A DNA stretch of 64,000 nucleotides from Malaya genurostris (GCF_030247185.1 NC_080572.1:100543198-100607197), one strand, 5' to 3'; shown: positions 1 through 8,570, numbered from the stretch's first letter. The notes: generated by a model from the sequence alone, not told the origin. Numbers and translations: made by a program.

Positions 1-175
1 CGAAACCTCCGGTTTGGTTGGTTCGTTAATCGAGCTAGCTCGTAAAAAAAGTTTACGTTATTTAGAATTTGTGCTGTGTATGTTTCAAAACCTAATCATA
101 TGGGTATTTTAGGAATGGATTTTGATGCGTAAGAGCCGGCAAGCAATGTTTGGTGTCATTCCAAAATCCAAAAAC

Positions 176-1010
176 CTGTTTTAATCCACCTAGTGGTGTA
201 ATGATGCCTTTCTCATATCAATCATACTATCATATATAATACTGTGGTATTCTTCAAAATAATTTTCTTCGATTCCGAAAAACAATAGCCGAAATCGGTT
301 TGTTTGACCGTCTGCTGATAAAAAAACTATTAATTGGAGAAGATTTGAGGTCGATTTAGTAACCATTTTACGGTTTTTCGTCCTATTCAGTGATGGTATA
401 CATATTCCCAGATCCGGAAATCGGATCCAGATGAAATTCAGGAATTACGTCTGGGACCACAGGACCTTTCATTTGAACCTAAGTTTATGAAAATCGATCG
501 CGCCATCTATGAGAAAAGCTAGAAAACATATTTTCATTTTTTTGCACATTTTACGCCATAACTCCGGAACCGGAAGTCGGATCCAAACATTATTCATGAA
601 TTTTTTATGGGACTACAAGACCTTTCCTTTGAACCCAAGTTTGTGAAAATCGGTTGAGCCATCTCTGAGAAAAGTTAGTGCACCTATTTTCACAATTTTT
701 TGCACATTTTGCCCCATAATTCCGGAACCGGAAGTCGGATTCAAATAATATTCAGGAATTTTGTATGGGACCACAAAACCTTTCATTTGAATCTAAGTTT
801 GTGAAAATCGGTTCAGCCATCTCCGAGAGAAGTTAGTCCAAAAAAACGTTACATACACACATACTCACATACACACACACACATACACACACAGATATTT
901 TGCGTACTCGACGAACTGAGTCGAATGGTATATGACACTCGGCCCTCCGGGCCTCGGTTCAAAAGTCGGTTTTCACAGTGATTGCATATCCTTTCTATAT
1001 GAGAAAGGCA
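176..1010 (+). repeat. CCACCTAGTGG/GCCTTTCTCATAT family, copy 1
   Basis: One end reads TTTTAATCCACCTAGTGG followed by GCCTTTCTCATAT. The other is a GC-rich block (CACTCGGCCCTCCGGGCC near 931-950) followed by ATATGAGAAAGGC, so the GCCTTTCTCATAT word is inverted at the two ends. Inside are about three tandem units containing CCGGAACCGGAAGTCGGATC and AAATCGGTTCAGCCATCTC, then a CA-rich microsatellite near 858-890. Flanking minisatellite on both sides indicates that the copy inserted into it. No ORF of substance is present. The family recurs in both orientations throughout the window; I do not know its established name. Confidence 0.65.
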
Positions 1011-1566
1011 AAACCCTTACCATATGAGTATTTTTGGAACAGATTTGATGTGTAAGTATCGAAAAACGATGTTTGTGGAACGATTCCGCGAAAACCCTCT
1101 CAATATACGTATTTTTGGAACGGATTTGATGAGTACGGGCCCGGAAAACAATGTTTAAAGTCGTTCCGAAACCCAAGATAGCGGCTGCCGGTTTATTGGT
1201 ATTTTTTGAAAACATTTACAATGTAGATATTTTTGAAATGGTTTTGGTGTACAGGTACCGAAAAACCATATTTGAGGTCGATACAATATCCAAGATGACG
1301 ACTTCCGGTCTATTGATAATCCTTTAAAATGTTCATAATATGGGTACTATCTGAAATATCCATCTTTGATATCGAAGCGACCTCAAACATCGCTTTTTGG
1401 TACCTACACATCAAATCTGTTTCGAAAATACTCATATTGTTAGGGTTTTCAAGGAATATCAGAATACCGGAAGTCGCTATCTTAGATTTTGGATCGACCT
1501 CAAACATCATTTTCCGGTGCCTACACATCAAATACGTTCCGAAAATCGGCATATTGTAGGGGTTTC
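1009..1566. repeat. Inverted minisatellite
   Basis: Degenerate ~120-bp units with TATTTTTGGAACGGATTTGATG and ...TCGTTCCGAAACCCAAGAT-type words run in one orientation to about 1330. They then run reversed (CATCAAATACGTTCCGAAAAT-type words) to about 1566. A further unit lies at 80-175 on the far side of repeat copy 1. The short ORFs here are by-products of the repeat. Confidence 0.6.
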
Positions 1567-1735
1567 CATGGAATTATAATTACCTGAAAATCGTTTTTAA
1601 TTTATGCAAAAGCCTCTTTCTACGAAGTTGGTTCGTTAAAAAGGATTACGTTATTTGGGATTTGGTTCGTAAAACGAGTTACGTAAAAAGAGATAACGTG
1701 AAAAAAGTGTTCTTAAACGGAGGTTTAGGTGTATG

Positions 1736-2053
1736 TCGCTTAATGCTTCAAAATCATATTTTCCGTTAAGGAAAGCCAGTAAGCCAGCACTACGTTGTAA
1801 ATTATAGCAGGAGTAAAAAGATACTGCCCGCTTTCAATCAGAAGTTCATTCATTTAACATCATATATGTTACAATTAAAAATAGATGGTTTTAGTAATTA
1901 TAATCTATGCGTAGAAGTATTTCCATTCAGAAGGTGAAATAATATTACTATTCGAGACGAAATTGACTGCCCAACTAACCAACAGTTTGGATAAAAGAAA
2001 CTAAATTGGTGTAAGCAGCACACGAAATTCACGAATAGAACATTGAGCACCCC
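1736..2053. other. No recognisable gene
   Basis: AT-rich DNA between the foldback element and the palindromic MITE. One 60-codon minus-strand ORF (1898-2080) overlaps the MITE edge and has no recognisable motif. I see nothing else. Confidence 0.5.
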
Positions 2054-2070
2054 AAGTAATTTAACTTTTT

Positions 2071-2133
2071 TACGTTTCACATGCGGCTCATCAGTGCGTT
2101 AGCAGTTCATGATGAACTGCTAACGCCACTTAA
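2071..2133 (-). ncRNA. Hammerhead-ribozyme-like motif, left arm (degenerate)
   Basis: On the minus strand: stem III 5' side TTAAGT (2133-2128), G at 2127, stem I GCGTTAGCAG (2126-2117) pairing fully with CTGCTAACGC (2105-2096), one extra A, then CTGATGA (2094-2088), a weak stem II, then GAAAC (2078-2074). The order matches a type III hammerhead. The nucleotide at the cleavage position is G rather than A, C or U, and stem II is poor, so self-cleavage is doubtful. Confidence 0.45.
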
Positions 2134-2483
2134 CGGTTCAACATAAACCGCTGAGCAGACGTAAAATTAATGCTATTTGCAAGACCTGACACTTCGGTGC
2201 AATAAGTGATTTGCAAATAACATTAACTTTACGTCTGCTCAGCAGTTTTTTTTTTTTTTATTAATAACTATTTATTGGAATATGAGTTAAAATTAAATTA
2301 TTAAGATTTAAATTGGGTGTTCAGCCACAAGTGGTGACTTTTCAGCCCTATTATATATATGATTTGGTTATTACCATGAGGACATTATTTGCTTCCGCAA
2401 TTCTGAGATTTTTGTGTAGGGAAAATTCTAAACCTACTTGTATTGTGTAATGGGGAAAAGGAACTTATATACTAACTTACTAA

Positions 2484-5135
2484 CTAATACAGAGAGCGAA
2501 TCGATTCAATTGAAGATTGCATCGATTTTTGTCGGAATTTGCTTATAATATTATGTGACATTACATCTAATGGTTCTATATTTGTGAGTCTGTGTAACTC
2601 ATTTGTACTAAACCAGGGAGGACGCTTCAGAATCATTTTCAGAATTTTATTCTGAATCCTTTGAAGCGTTTTCTTCCTGGTGGAACAACAGCTTGACCAA
2701 ATTGGTACCGCATAAAGCATGGCTGGTCTGAAAATTTGTTTATAAATTAACAATTTGTTTTTTAGACAGAGCTTAGAATTTCTGTTTATAAGAGGATATA
2801 AACATTTAATATATTTATTACACTTTGCCTGGATTCCTTCAATGTGATCCTTGAAAGTGAGTTTTTTGTCATACGTTAAACCTAAGTATTTAGCTTGATC
2901 AGACCATGTCAATTCCAAGCCATTCAATTTGAGAATGTGATTATTGTTTGGTTTAAGAAAAGAAGCTCTTGGCTTGTGAGGAAAGATAATTAATTGCGTT
3001 TTTGCTGCATTTGGTTTAATTTTCCATTTTGACAGATAATCACTGAAAATATTTAAACTTCTTTGTAGGCGACTGCAGATCACTCTTAGATTTCTACCTG
3101 TGGCTAATAGACTTGTGTCGTCACAGAATAGCGATTTCTGACAACCAACGGGTAGATTTGGAAGATCAGAAGTGAAGATATTATACAAGATTGGAGCTAC
3201 ACTCGAACCCTGCGGAACACCGGCTCGTACGGGTAGCAATTCAGATTTACAATTCTGATAGCTAACCTGAAGAGTACGATCAGTTAAATAATTTTGAATC
3301 ATTTTTATCAAATAAATAGGAAACTGGAAATCAGACATTTTTGCTATTAAACCTTTGTGCCAAACACTGTCGAATGCTTTTTCTATGTCTAGAAGAGCCA
3401 CTCCAGTGGATAACCCAGAAGATTTATTTGATTTTATCATGTTCGTTACTCTGACAAGTTGATGAGTAGTTGAATGTTCATGACGAAATCCAAACTGCTC
3501 TGGTAAAAAAATTGAATTCTCATTTATATGAGTCATCATTCTCAACAAGATAATTTTTTCAAAAAGTTTACTGATAGAAGAAAGTAAGCTAATTGGGCGA
3601 TAACTTGATGTTTCTGCTGGGTTTTTATCAGGTTTTAGGATAGGAATTACTTTAGCGTTTTTCCATCTTTTTGGGAAGTAAGCTAATGAAAAACACTTGT
3701 TGAAAATTTTAACCAGGAGTCTCAAGGCAACATCGGGAAGATTTTTAATAAGAATATTAAAAATTCCATCATTACCAGGAGCCTTCATGTTTTTGAGTTT
3801 CCTAATAATTGATTTAATTTCATCAAAATTCGTCTCAATAATGTCATCGTGTGATAACACTTGGGTTGAAATATGATCAAATTTCAGTGAGACTTCATTT
3901 TCAATAGGACTCACAACGTTTAAATTAAAATTGTGGACACTCTCGAACTGCTGAGCAAGTTTTTGAGCTTTTTCACCATTTGTAAGAAGTATTTGATTTC
4001 CTTCCTTGAGAGCAGGAATTGGTTTCTGAGGTTTCTTAAGAACCTTAGAAAGTTTCCAGAAAGGTTTAGAATATGGTTTAATTTGTTCAACTTCTTTAGC
4101 GAAATTTTCATTTCGCAAAAGAGTAAATCTTTGTTTAATTTCTTTTTGTAAATCCTTAACTATGTTTTTCATAGCAGGATCACGAGAACGTTGATATTGT
4201 CGTCGACGAACATTCTTCAACCGAATGAGCAGTTGAAGATTGTCATCGATGATAGGAGAATTAATTTTAGTTTGAGCTTTGGGAACTGAAAGATTTCTAG
4301 CTTCGATAATATAATGATTCAAATTATCAATTGCTGTGTCGATGTCCGCAGAATTTTCTAAAATAGTTTCATGATCCACATGATTTTCAATGTGAGATCT
4401 GTAATCCAACCAATTAGCTCTATGATAGTTGAAAATAGAACTAATTGGATGAATTATAGCTTCGTTGGAAAGTCTGAATGTTACTGGAAGATGATCTGAG
4501 TCAAAGTCAGCATGTGTAATCGGTTCACTACAAATGTGACTTTGATCTGTTAGAACCAGATCAATTGTAGACGGGTTTTTCACGGAAGAGAAACAAGTAG
4601 GATTACTGGGATGAAGAACTGTGAAGTAACCAGCTGAGAGTTGATTATGAAGTATTTTACCATTACTGTTATTTTGCCTACAATTCCACTGGACATGCTT
4701 AGCATTTAAGTCCCCTATTACGAAAAATTTCGATCGATATCTTGTAAGTTTTTGCAAATCGCCTTTAAAGAAATTTAATTGTTCGCCGGTGCATTGGAAT
4801 GGCAAATATGCTCCAGCGATGAAATAAATTCCATGAATGGTTTCAACTTCGATTCCCAAGCTTTCAATAACTTTAGTATTGAAAGAAGGTAAAATTCGAT
4901 GTTTAATTTGCCGTTGGACAAAAATGGCAACTCCACCACCCATTCCAGTAAACCTGTCAAATCGATGAACCACATAATGTGGATTACTTTTCAATTTTAC
5001 ATTTGGTTTAAGAAAAGTTTCTGTCACAATGGCAATATGAATTTTATGAACTTTGAGAAAATTATAAAATTCATCTTCACTCGATTTCAAAGATCGAGCA
5101 TTCCAATTTAAAATATTCAAATTATTATTTAACAT
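2484..5135 (-). CDS. Jockey-type ORF2 (APE endonuclease + reverse transcriptase)
   Basis: About 883 residues from the ATG at 5135; the open frame extends one GTG codon further upstream. Using numbering that includes that codon, the apurinic-type endonuclease spans ~1-225 with N13, E40, GDLNAKH (142-148) and SDH (214-216). The reverse transcriptase follows with KAPGNDG (~452), YRPISLLS (~513), DIEKAFD (584-590), GVPQGSS (~640) and the catalytic box FCDD (671-674). Many LINEs have FADD here; Cys is tolerated in related elements. The C-terminus has the usual cysteine/basic region and no RNase H. It nicks target DNA and primes reverse transcription there. The frame is uninterrupted and the key residues are present, so it may be active. 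Confidence 0.94.
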   Translation of the reverse strand: MLNNNLNILNWNARSLKSSEDEFYNFLKVHKIHIAIVTETFLKPNVKLKSNPHYVVHRFDRFTGMGGGVAIFVQRQIKHRILPSFNTKVIESLGIEVETIHGIYFIAGAYLPFQCTGEQLNFFKGDLQKLTRYRSKFFVIGDLNAKHVQWNCRQNNSNGKILHNQLSAGYFTVLHPSNPTCFSSVKNPSTIDLVLTDQSHICSEPITHADFDSDHLPVTFRLSNEAIIHPISSIFNYHRANWLDYRSHIENHVDHETILENSADIDTAIDNLNHYIIEARNLSVPKAQTKINSPIIDDNLQLLIRLKNVRRRQYQRSRDPAMKNIVKDLQKEIKQRFTLLRNENFAKEVEQIKPYSKPFWKLSKVLKKPQKPIPALKEGNQILLTNGEKAQKLAQQFESVHNFNLNVVSPIENEVSLKFDHISTQVLSHDDIIETNFDEIKSIIRKLKNMKAPGNDGIFNILIKNLPDVALRLLVKIFNKCFSLAYFPKRWKNAKVIPILKPDKNPAETSSYRPISLLSSISKLFEKIILLRMMTHINENSIFLPEQFGFRHEHSTTHQLVRVTNMIKSNKSSGLSTGVALLDIEKAFDSVWHKGLIAKMSDFQFPIYLIKMIQNYLTDRTLQVSYQNCKSELLPVRAGVPQGSSVAPILYNIFTSDLPNLPVGCQKSLFCDDTSLLATGRNLRVICSRLQRSLNIFSDYLSKWKIKPNAAKTQLIIFPHKPRASFLKPNNNHILKLNGLELTWSDQAKYLGLTYDKKLTFKDHIEGIQAKCNKYIKCLYPLINRNSKLCLKNKLLIYKQIFRPAMLYAVPIWSSCCSTRKKTLQRIQNKILKMILKRPPWFSTNELHRLTNIEPLDVMSHNIISKFRQKSMQSSIESIRSLY
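5125..5135 (-). promoter_or_regulatory. ORF1/ORF2 stop-start overlap
   Basis: The minus strand reads ATGTTAAATAA: the ORF2 ATG (5135-5133) lies just upstream of the ORF1 TAA (5127-5125) in another frame. The arrangement suits translation of ORF2 by termination-reinitiation, as inferred for other two-ORF LINEs. The mechanism itself is inference. Confidence 0.6.
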
Positions 5136-6675
5136 CACTGTTAAATTTTAAATTCATTATAATATTATTTGCAAATTTCCATCCGATTTGAAATGCTTCA
5201 AAAAGTGATGAAGTCGAATTCATTTGGATGATCATTTGAAAAAGTTGATCTTGTAGGTAGATCATTTTATTTTCAGTTATATCGCCTAAATCGACTTCAT
5301 TTAAAGAAGCGAATGGCATTGAAGGAATATTTGTAGGTAGACTGCCATTAGAAGAAGATGATTTGGTCGGTCTACCTATTAATAAATTGTTTTCGTTAGA
5401 AGAAGAACTGCAAGGCGGTCCTGTGTTTTGATTATTTACATTAGAAGAAATAGGTGATAGATTTCTACCTAATATACCAGCATAACTGACATTAGAAGAA
5501 GATGATGACGAGGTCGATCTACCTGTCAATAAATTGTTTTCGTTAGAAGACGAATTGGCAGGCGTACCTGTTTTTTGTTTCGAAGAAATCAGTGCCTTAG
5601 TATAATTAGGCGTGGCATTTGTAACGGTTTTTTGTTTTTCAGGTATGTTCTGTAAATTTAAGGTCGTTGATTTGACTTGTTGTCGAAGCGAACGAGCGTT
5701 TAAAATTTTTTCCCTGACAGGACATTTCAAATAATTGGATTTATGATTTCCATTGCAATTTGAACATGAAAATTTATCAGTGGTTTCGTTCATTGGACAA
5801 ACGTCTTTCGAATGCGAATTACCACAATTCAAACACCGTATATCCATATGACAATTTTTGGTTCCATGACCGAAGCCTTGGCAACGACGACATTGCGTTA
5901 AGTTTGCAATACGATTATGCCGTTTATAATGTTCCCAATGAATTTTAATGTGGGAAATGAAACGTACTTTTTCTAAAGTTTTCAAATTGTTTACATCACT
6001 TCGATTGAAGTGTATTAGGTAAAGTTCATGGGAAATTCCAGAGCGTGGTTTAGAAGTACCATTCGCTCTTTTTTTCATAAGTATTACTTGGGAAGGGGCA
6101 AAACCAAGCAATTCTTTTAGTTCACTTTTAATTTCATCAATACTTTGATCATTTGATAATCCTTTCAAGACAGCCTTGAAGGGTCTGTCTGATTTTATAT
6201 CATATGAATAAAATTTATGAAGTTTTTCGGACAAATATCGAATAAGTCGTTCGTAATCTTCCAATCCATCCACCAAGACTCGACATTCTCCTCTTCGTCC
6301 GATTTGAAATGAGACTTTTACTTCCGGGAGAAAAGTAGAAAGCTCAGTACGGAATGCTTTGAAGTCGGAAATCATCACCGTCACTGGTGGCATAGATTGA
6401 TGTTTCTTCCCAGAACGACAAGCGTCCATTTTGGGAATTTTTGAAGAATTTTCTTCTATGTCGCTACAATCGGATTCAGGAAGAATCTCGTAAATATTGT
6501 TAGACGGCATAGGATCAACGGAAGGGAAATCCGTCCGTTGTCTTTTATTTTTACATTCAGATTCTATAAGATCGTGGATGTTATTAGAAAAATGTTGAAT
6601 AACGGATTGTGATTTATTCCGTATTGAATTATTTTTAGCCTTAGGCTTGTTGCCTTTCCGGTTGGACGCAGGCAT
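5125..6675 (-). CDS. Jockey-type ORF1 (gag-like RNA-binding protein)
   Basis: A 516-residue protein. The N-terminal third is basic and serine/asparagine-rich. The region around residues 95-255 resembles the RNA-binding part of Jockey ORF1 proteins. Three zinc knuckles follow at about residues 262-275 (C-x2-C-x4-H-x4-C), 281-293 (C-x2-C-x3-H-x4-C) and 304-318 (C-x2-C-x3-H-x6-C). The C-terminal part has serine-rich stretches with a repeated NENNLL..GR motif. In this family the protein coats element RNA into ribonucleoprotein particles. ATG at 6675 is the first in frame. Its stop overlaps the ORF2 start by 11 nt. No internal stop or frameshift is seen. Confidence 0.92.
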   Translation of the reverse strand: MPASNRKGNKPKAKNNSIRNKSQSVIQHFSNNIHDLIESECKNKRQRTDFPSVDPMPSNNIYEILPESDCSDIEENSSKIPKMDACRSGKKHQSMPPVTVMISDFKAFRTELSTFLPEVKVSFQIGRRGECRVLVDGLEDYERLIRYLSEKLHKFYSYDIKSDRPFKAVLKGLSNDQSIDEIKSELKELLGFAPSQVILMKKRANGTSKPRSGISHELYLIHFNRSDVNNLKTLEKVRFISHIKIHWEHYKRHNRIANLTQCRRCQGFGHGTKNCHMDIRCLNCGNSHSKDVCPMNETTDKFSCSNCNGNHKSNYLKCPVREKILNARSLRQQVKSTTLNLQNIPEKQKTVTNATPNYTKALISSKQKTGTPANSSSNENNLLTGRSTSSSSSSNVSYAGILGRNLSPISSNVNNQNTGPPCSSSSNENNLLIGRPTKSSSSNGSLPTNIPSMPFASLNEVDLGDITENKMIYLQDQLFQMIIQMNSTSSLFEAFQIGWKFANNIIMNLKFNSDVK

Positions 6676-6769
6676 TTTTGAAATTAATGAAATTTTAAAT
6701 TAAATTAACTAGGCTAAATTAGTCTTCGATTAGACTCCTAGCTAGCCTTAAAAAAGGCTGATTAATTTC

Positions 6770-6831
6770 TTAGTCACTCTAATATCACTCTTTGTATCAC
6801 TTAGTCACTCTAATATCACTCTTTGTATCAC
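6770..6831 (-). repeat. 31-bp tandem duplication in Jockey 5' UTR
   Basis: Two identical 31-bp units, 6770-6800 and 6801-6831, built around TTAGTCACTCTAATATCAC and CTTTGTATCAC. A partial third (TTAGTCACTTAG) follows. They lie in the 5' UTR, where Jockey-type elements keep internal promoter sequence, so they may be promoter repeats. Confidence 0.75.
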
Positions 6832-6995
6832 TTAGTCACTTAGTTAGTGATTCAGGTAGCCTTGAAAAAGACTGAAGCCTTGAATCAATGAAACTCTAGG
6901 TAGCCAGAAAAAAATTCCAGGAGCCAAGAGCTATACGCGTGCGGTGCGAACGACTGTTCAACACCGACTGGTGCTCAGCAGTTTATGTTGAACCG

Positions 6996-7059
6996 TTAGG
7001 TGGCGTTAGCAGTTCAACATAAACTGCTGACGCCCTGATGAGCCGAAGGCGAAACTTAA
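6996..7059 (+). ncRNA. Hammerhead-ribozyme-like motif, right arm
   Basis: Plus strand: stem III 5' side TTAGGT (6996-7001), G at 7002, stem I GCGTTAGCAG (7003-7012) with loop 7013-7023 and CTGCTGACGC (7024-7033), extra C 7034, CTGATGA (7035-7041), stem II GCC-GAA-GGC (7042-7050), GAAA (7051-7054), then CTTAA completing stem III (A7054:U7001, C7055:G7000 and so on, 6 bp). All conserved core segments are in the type III order with all three stems. The weak point is G at the cleavage position, normally H, so the copy may be inactive or use another register. Confidence 0.55.
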
Positions 7060-7134
7060 AAAAGTATACTTGAAAGTTTACGCGACACAACCGACCTAGC
7101 TTCTAAGCAGCTTCTATGTAGCGAGTTCATGCGG

Positions 7135-7217
7135 AACTTGTTCTGTACGTTAAAGTTATCAAAAGAGCCGCATGTACTTTTAAGCAATTTTGATAACTTT
7201 AACGTACAGAACAAGTT
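7135..7217. repeat. Perfect 30-bp hairpin
   Basis: Arm 7135-7164 is exactly complementary to 7188-7217 (words GTACGTTAAAGTTATC and GATAACTTTAACGTAC) with a 23-nt loop. Either a very young small inverted-repeat element or a structured RNA precursor. No ORF here is convincing. Confidence 0.7.
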
Positions 7218-7250
7218 TGTTTTAAGTTCGCTTTCACATTTCATCAAAGT

Positions 7251-7309
7251 CAGTCGATAAAACAATAGCGCTTACGTTCGGGACGGAAGAAACCAGAAGT
7301 ACAGTATTG
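7251..7309 (+). repeat. Solo copy of ORF1-element leader
   Basis: Begins CAGTCGATAAAAC and continues CTTACGTTCGGGACGGAAG...ACAGTATTGTG. It matches the leaders at 43549-43617 and 52972-53040, where it precedes gag-like ORF1 sequence. Here it stops at ACAGTATTGTG and is joined directly to a large palindrome. Confidence 0.65.
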
Positions 7310-7310
7310 T

Positions 7311-7931
7311 GGAAATTTTCGATGGAAATTTTGAAAAATTTGCCAAAACCAAAAACTTACAGACCTTTGAAAAGCTTTTATCTATCTGCCGGACAAAAAT
7401 GGCTGAAAAATTCGGAGGATTTTCCGAGTCTTAACAAAAATAGCTTTGAAAAAATGATTTTTTTGTGATCTTTCACAATTATTCAAAAAAATAATTCGAT
7501 GGCATGAAATTTTGTTTTCAAATAAACCTTATGCTGACTACAAGGATCACATTCGGACACATTTTTGGAAAACCTTTTCTCGCTTTTCATGGAAAATCAA
7601 CGAATTTTATATAACCGATTTCGTTGAAATTCGTTGATTTTCTAGGGAAAGCATGACAATGTTTTCCAAAAATGTGTCCGAATGTAATCTTTGTAGCCCT
7701 CATTAGGTTTATTTGAAAAAAAAAAAAGAAAAAATTTATATCATCGCATTATTTTCCCAGATAATTGTGAAAGACCACAAAAATACTCATTTTTCAGAGC
7801 TATTTTTGATAAGCCTCGTAAAATCCTCCGAATTTTCAGTTATTTTTTCCCTACAGATAGATAAAAGTTTTTAAAAGGTCTGTATGTTTTTGGTTTTGGT
7901 AAATTTTTCAAAATTTCCATCGAAAATTTCC
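7311..7931. repeat. 621-bp imperfect palindrome
   Basis: Left arm (7311-~7600) and right arm (~7635-7931) are inverted copies. Matching words include GATGGAAATTTTG / CAAAATTTCCATC at the outside, ACATTTTTGGAAAAC / GTTTTCCAAAAATGT further in, and GAAAATCAACGAATTT / AAATTCGTTGATTTTC at the centre around 7600-7642. No coding potential. A transcript would fold into a hairpin of roughly 300 bp. Confidence 0.75.
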
Positions 7932-7959
7932 TAAAACCATTCGCGCGCATGGTACTTGG

Positions 7960-8570
7960 AGGATGGCCTTAAGTGAAGGTATAACATTTTTAACACACTT
8001 TACCCTCGGATCCGGATGAATTCAGGAATTTCGTACAAGACCACAGAAACTTACATTGAAACTAAGTATGTGTAAATCGTTCAAACCATCTCTTCGCCCT
8101 ATAATTCCGGAACCGGCTGTCAGGTCCAAATGGAATTCAGAAGATTTGTATGGGACCATAGGATCATCCATTTGAGTCTAAGTTTGTTGAAATCGGTTAC
8201 ACCATTTCTAAGAAAAGCGAGGAAATAATTTGAAATTGGAATTTTTACACTAATCACCATATAATTCAGGAACCAGAAGTCGGATCCAGATGAAATTCAG
8301 AAATTTTGGGAAGGACCATAATACCATCATTCGAATCTAAAATTTGTAAAAATCGGTCACAACGTCTATGAGAAAAATTAGCAAACACATTTTTGCTCAT
8401 TTTATCCCGCAACTCTAAAACCGGAAGTAATATCCAAACAAAAAATAGAAATTTTGTAAGGGACCTTAAGAGCTTTTATCTGAATTTTTTTATACCGTTT
8501 ATTTTACTCTTTCTCTAACCTTTTCGGTTGTTCAGTATTGACAAATAATTTCACAGTAAATTTAGTTTGA
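7960..8570 (+). repeat. CCACCTAGTGG family, internal units only
   Basis: Four degenerate units with CCGGAACC, GGATCCAAATG and AAATCGGTTACACCAT-like words. Neither terminal block is recognisable. Followed directly by the left end of another copy at 8575. Confidence 0.5.

Larger units (their letters stand above)
1..1735. repeat. Foldback-like composite element
   Basis: The two outer ends carry the short inverted motif AAACCTCCG (near 4-12) and CGGAGGTTT (near 1718-1726). Both ends also share subterminal GGTTCGTTAA and TTACGTTATTT words. Between them lies an inverted minisatellite, interrupted by a copy of the CCACCTAGTGG repeat family. No transposase is visible. It reads as a non-autonomous foldback or MITE-like element, but the left edge lies at the window border, so its true end and any TSD cannot be checked. 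Confidence 0.4.
2246..6971 (-). mobile_element. Full-length Jockey-clade LINE, 4.7 kb
   Basis: A complete non-LTR retrotransposon on the minus strand. It has a 5' UTR (6971-6676), ORF1 gag-like (6675-5125), ORF2 endonuclease/reverse transcriptase (5135-2484), a 3' UTR with AATAAA (2276-2271) and an A tail (2259-2246). It is flanked by an exact 10-bp TSD, TGCTCAGCAG, at 2236-2245 and 6972-6981, which fixes both ends. The target was the arm of a palindromic MITE. Both ORFs are open, suggesting a recent and possibly still competent copy. The same 3' UTR occurs as a truncated copy at 41216-41322. Clade assignment (Jockey, Juan-like) is from the two-ORF layout and lack of RNase H. Confidence 0.93.
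2054..7072. mobile_element. Palindromic MITE split by a Jockey insertion
   Basis: Left arm 2054-2182 and right arm 2206-2245 plus 6982-7072 are inverted copies of one another. Removing the Jockey element (2246-6971) and one copy of its 10-bp duplication leaves a ~280-bp near-perfect palindrome with a loop near 2183-2205. Outer ends are CAAGTA...ACTTTTTTACG and AAAAAAGTATACTTG. Each arm also contains its own smaller hairpin (GCGTTAGCAG...CTGCTAACGC) followed by CTGATGA and GAAAC, which is a hammerhead-like core. No ORF is present. The superfamily is unassigned and no TSD for the MITE itself is clear. Confidence 0.7.

Noticed and set aside
7035..7090. Type I hammerhead with a GTA cleavage site at ~7063-7065
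   Set aside because: Stem III could form (ACTT/AAGT), but the sequences that would form stem I do not pair.
7251..7309. The ORF1-element leader as another self-cleaving ribozyme
   Set aside because: No hammerhead core and no HDV-like double-pseudoknot pairing that I could construct by eye.
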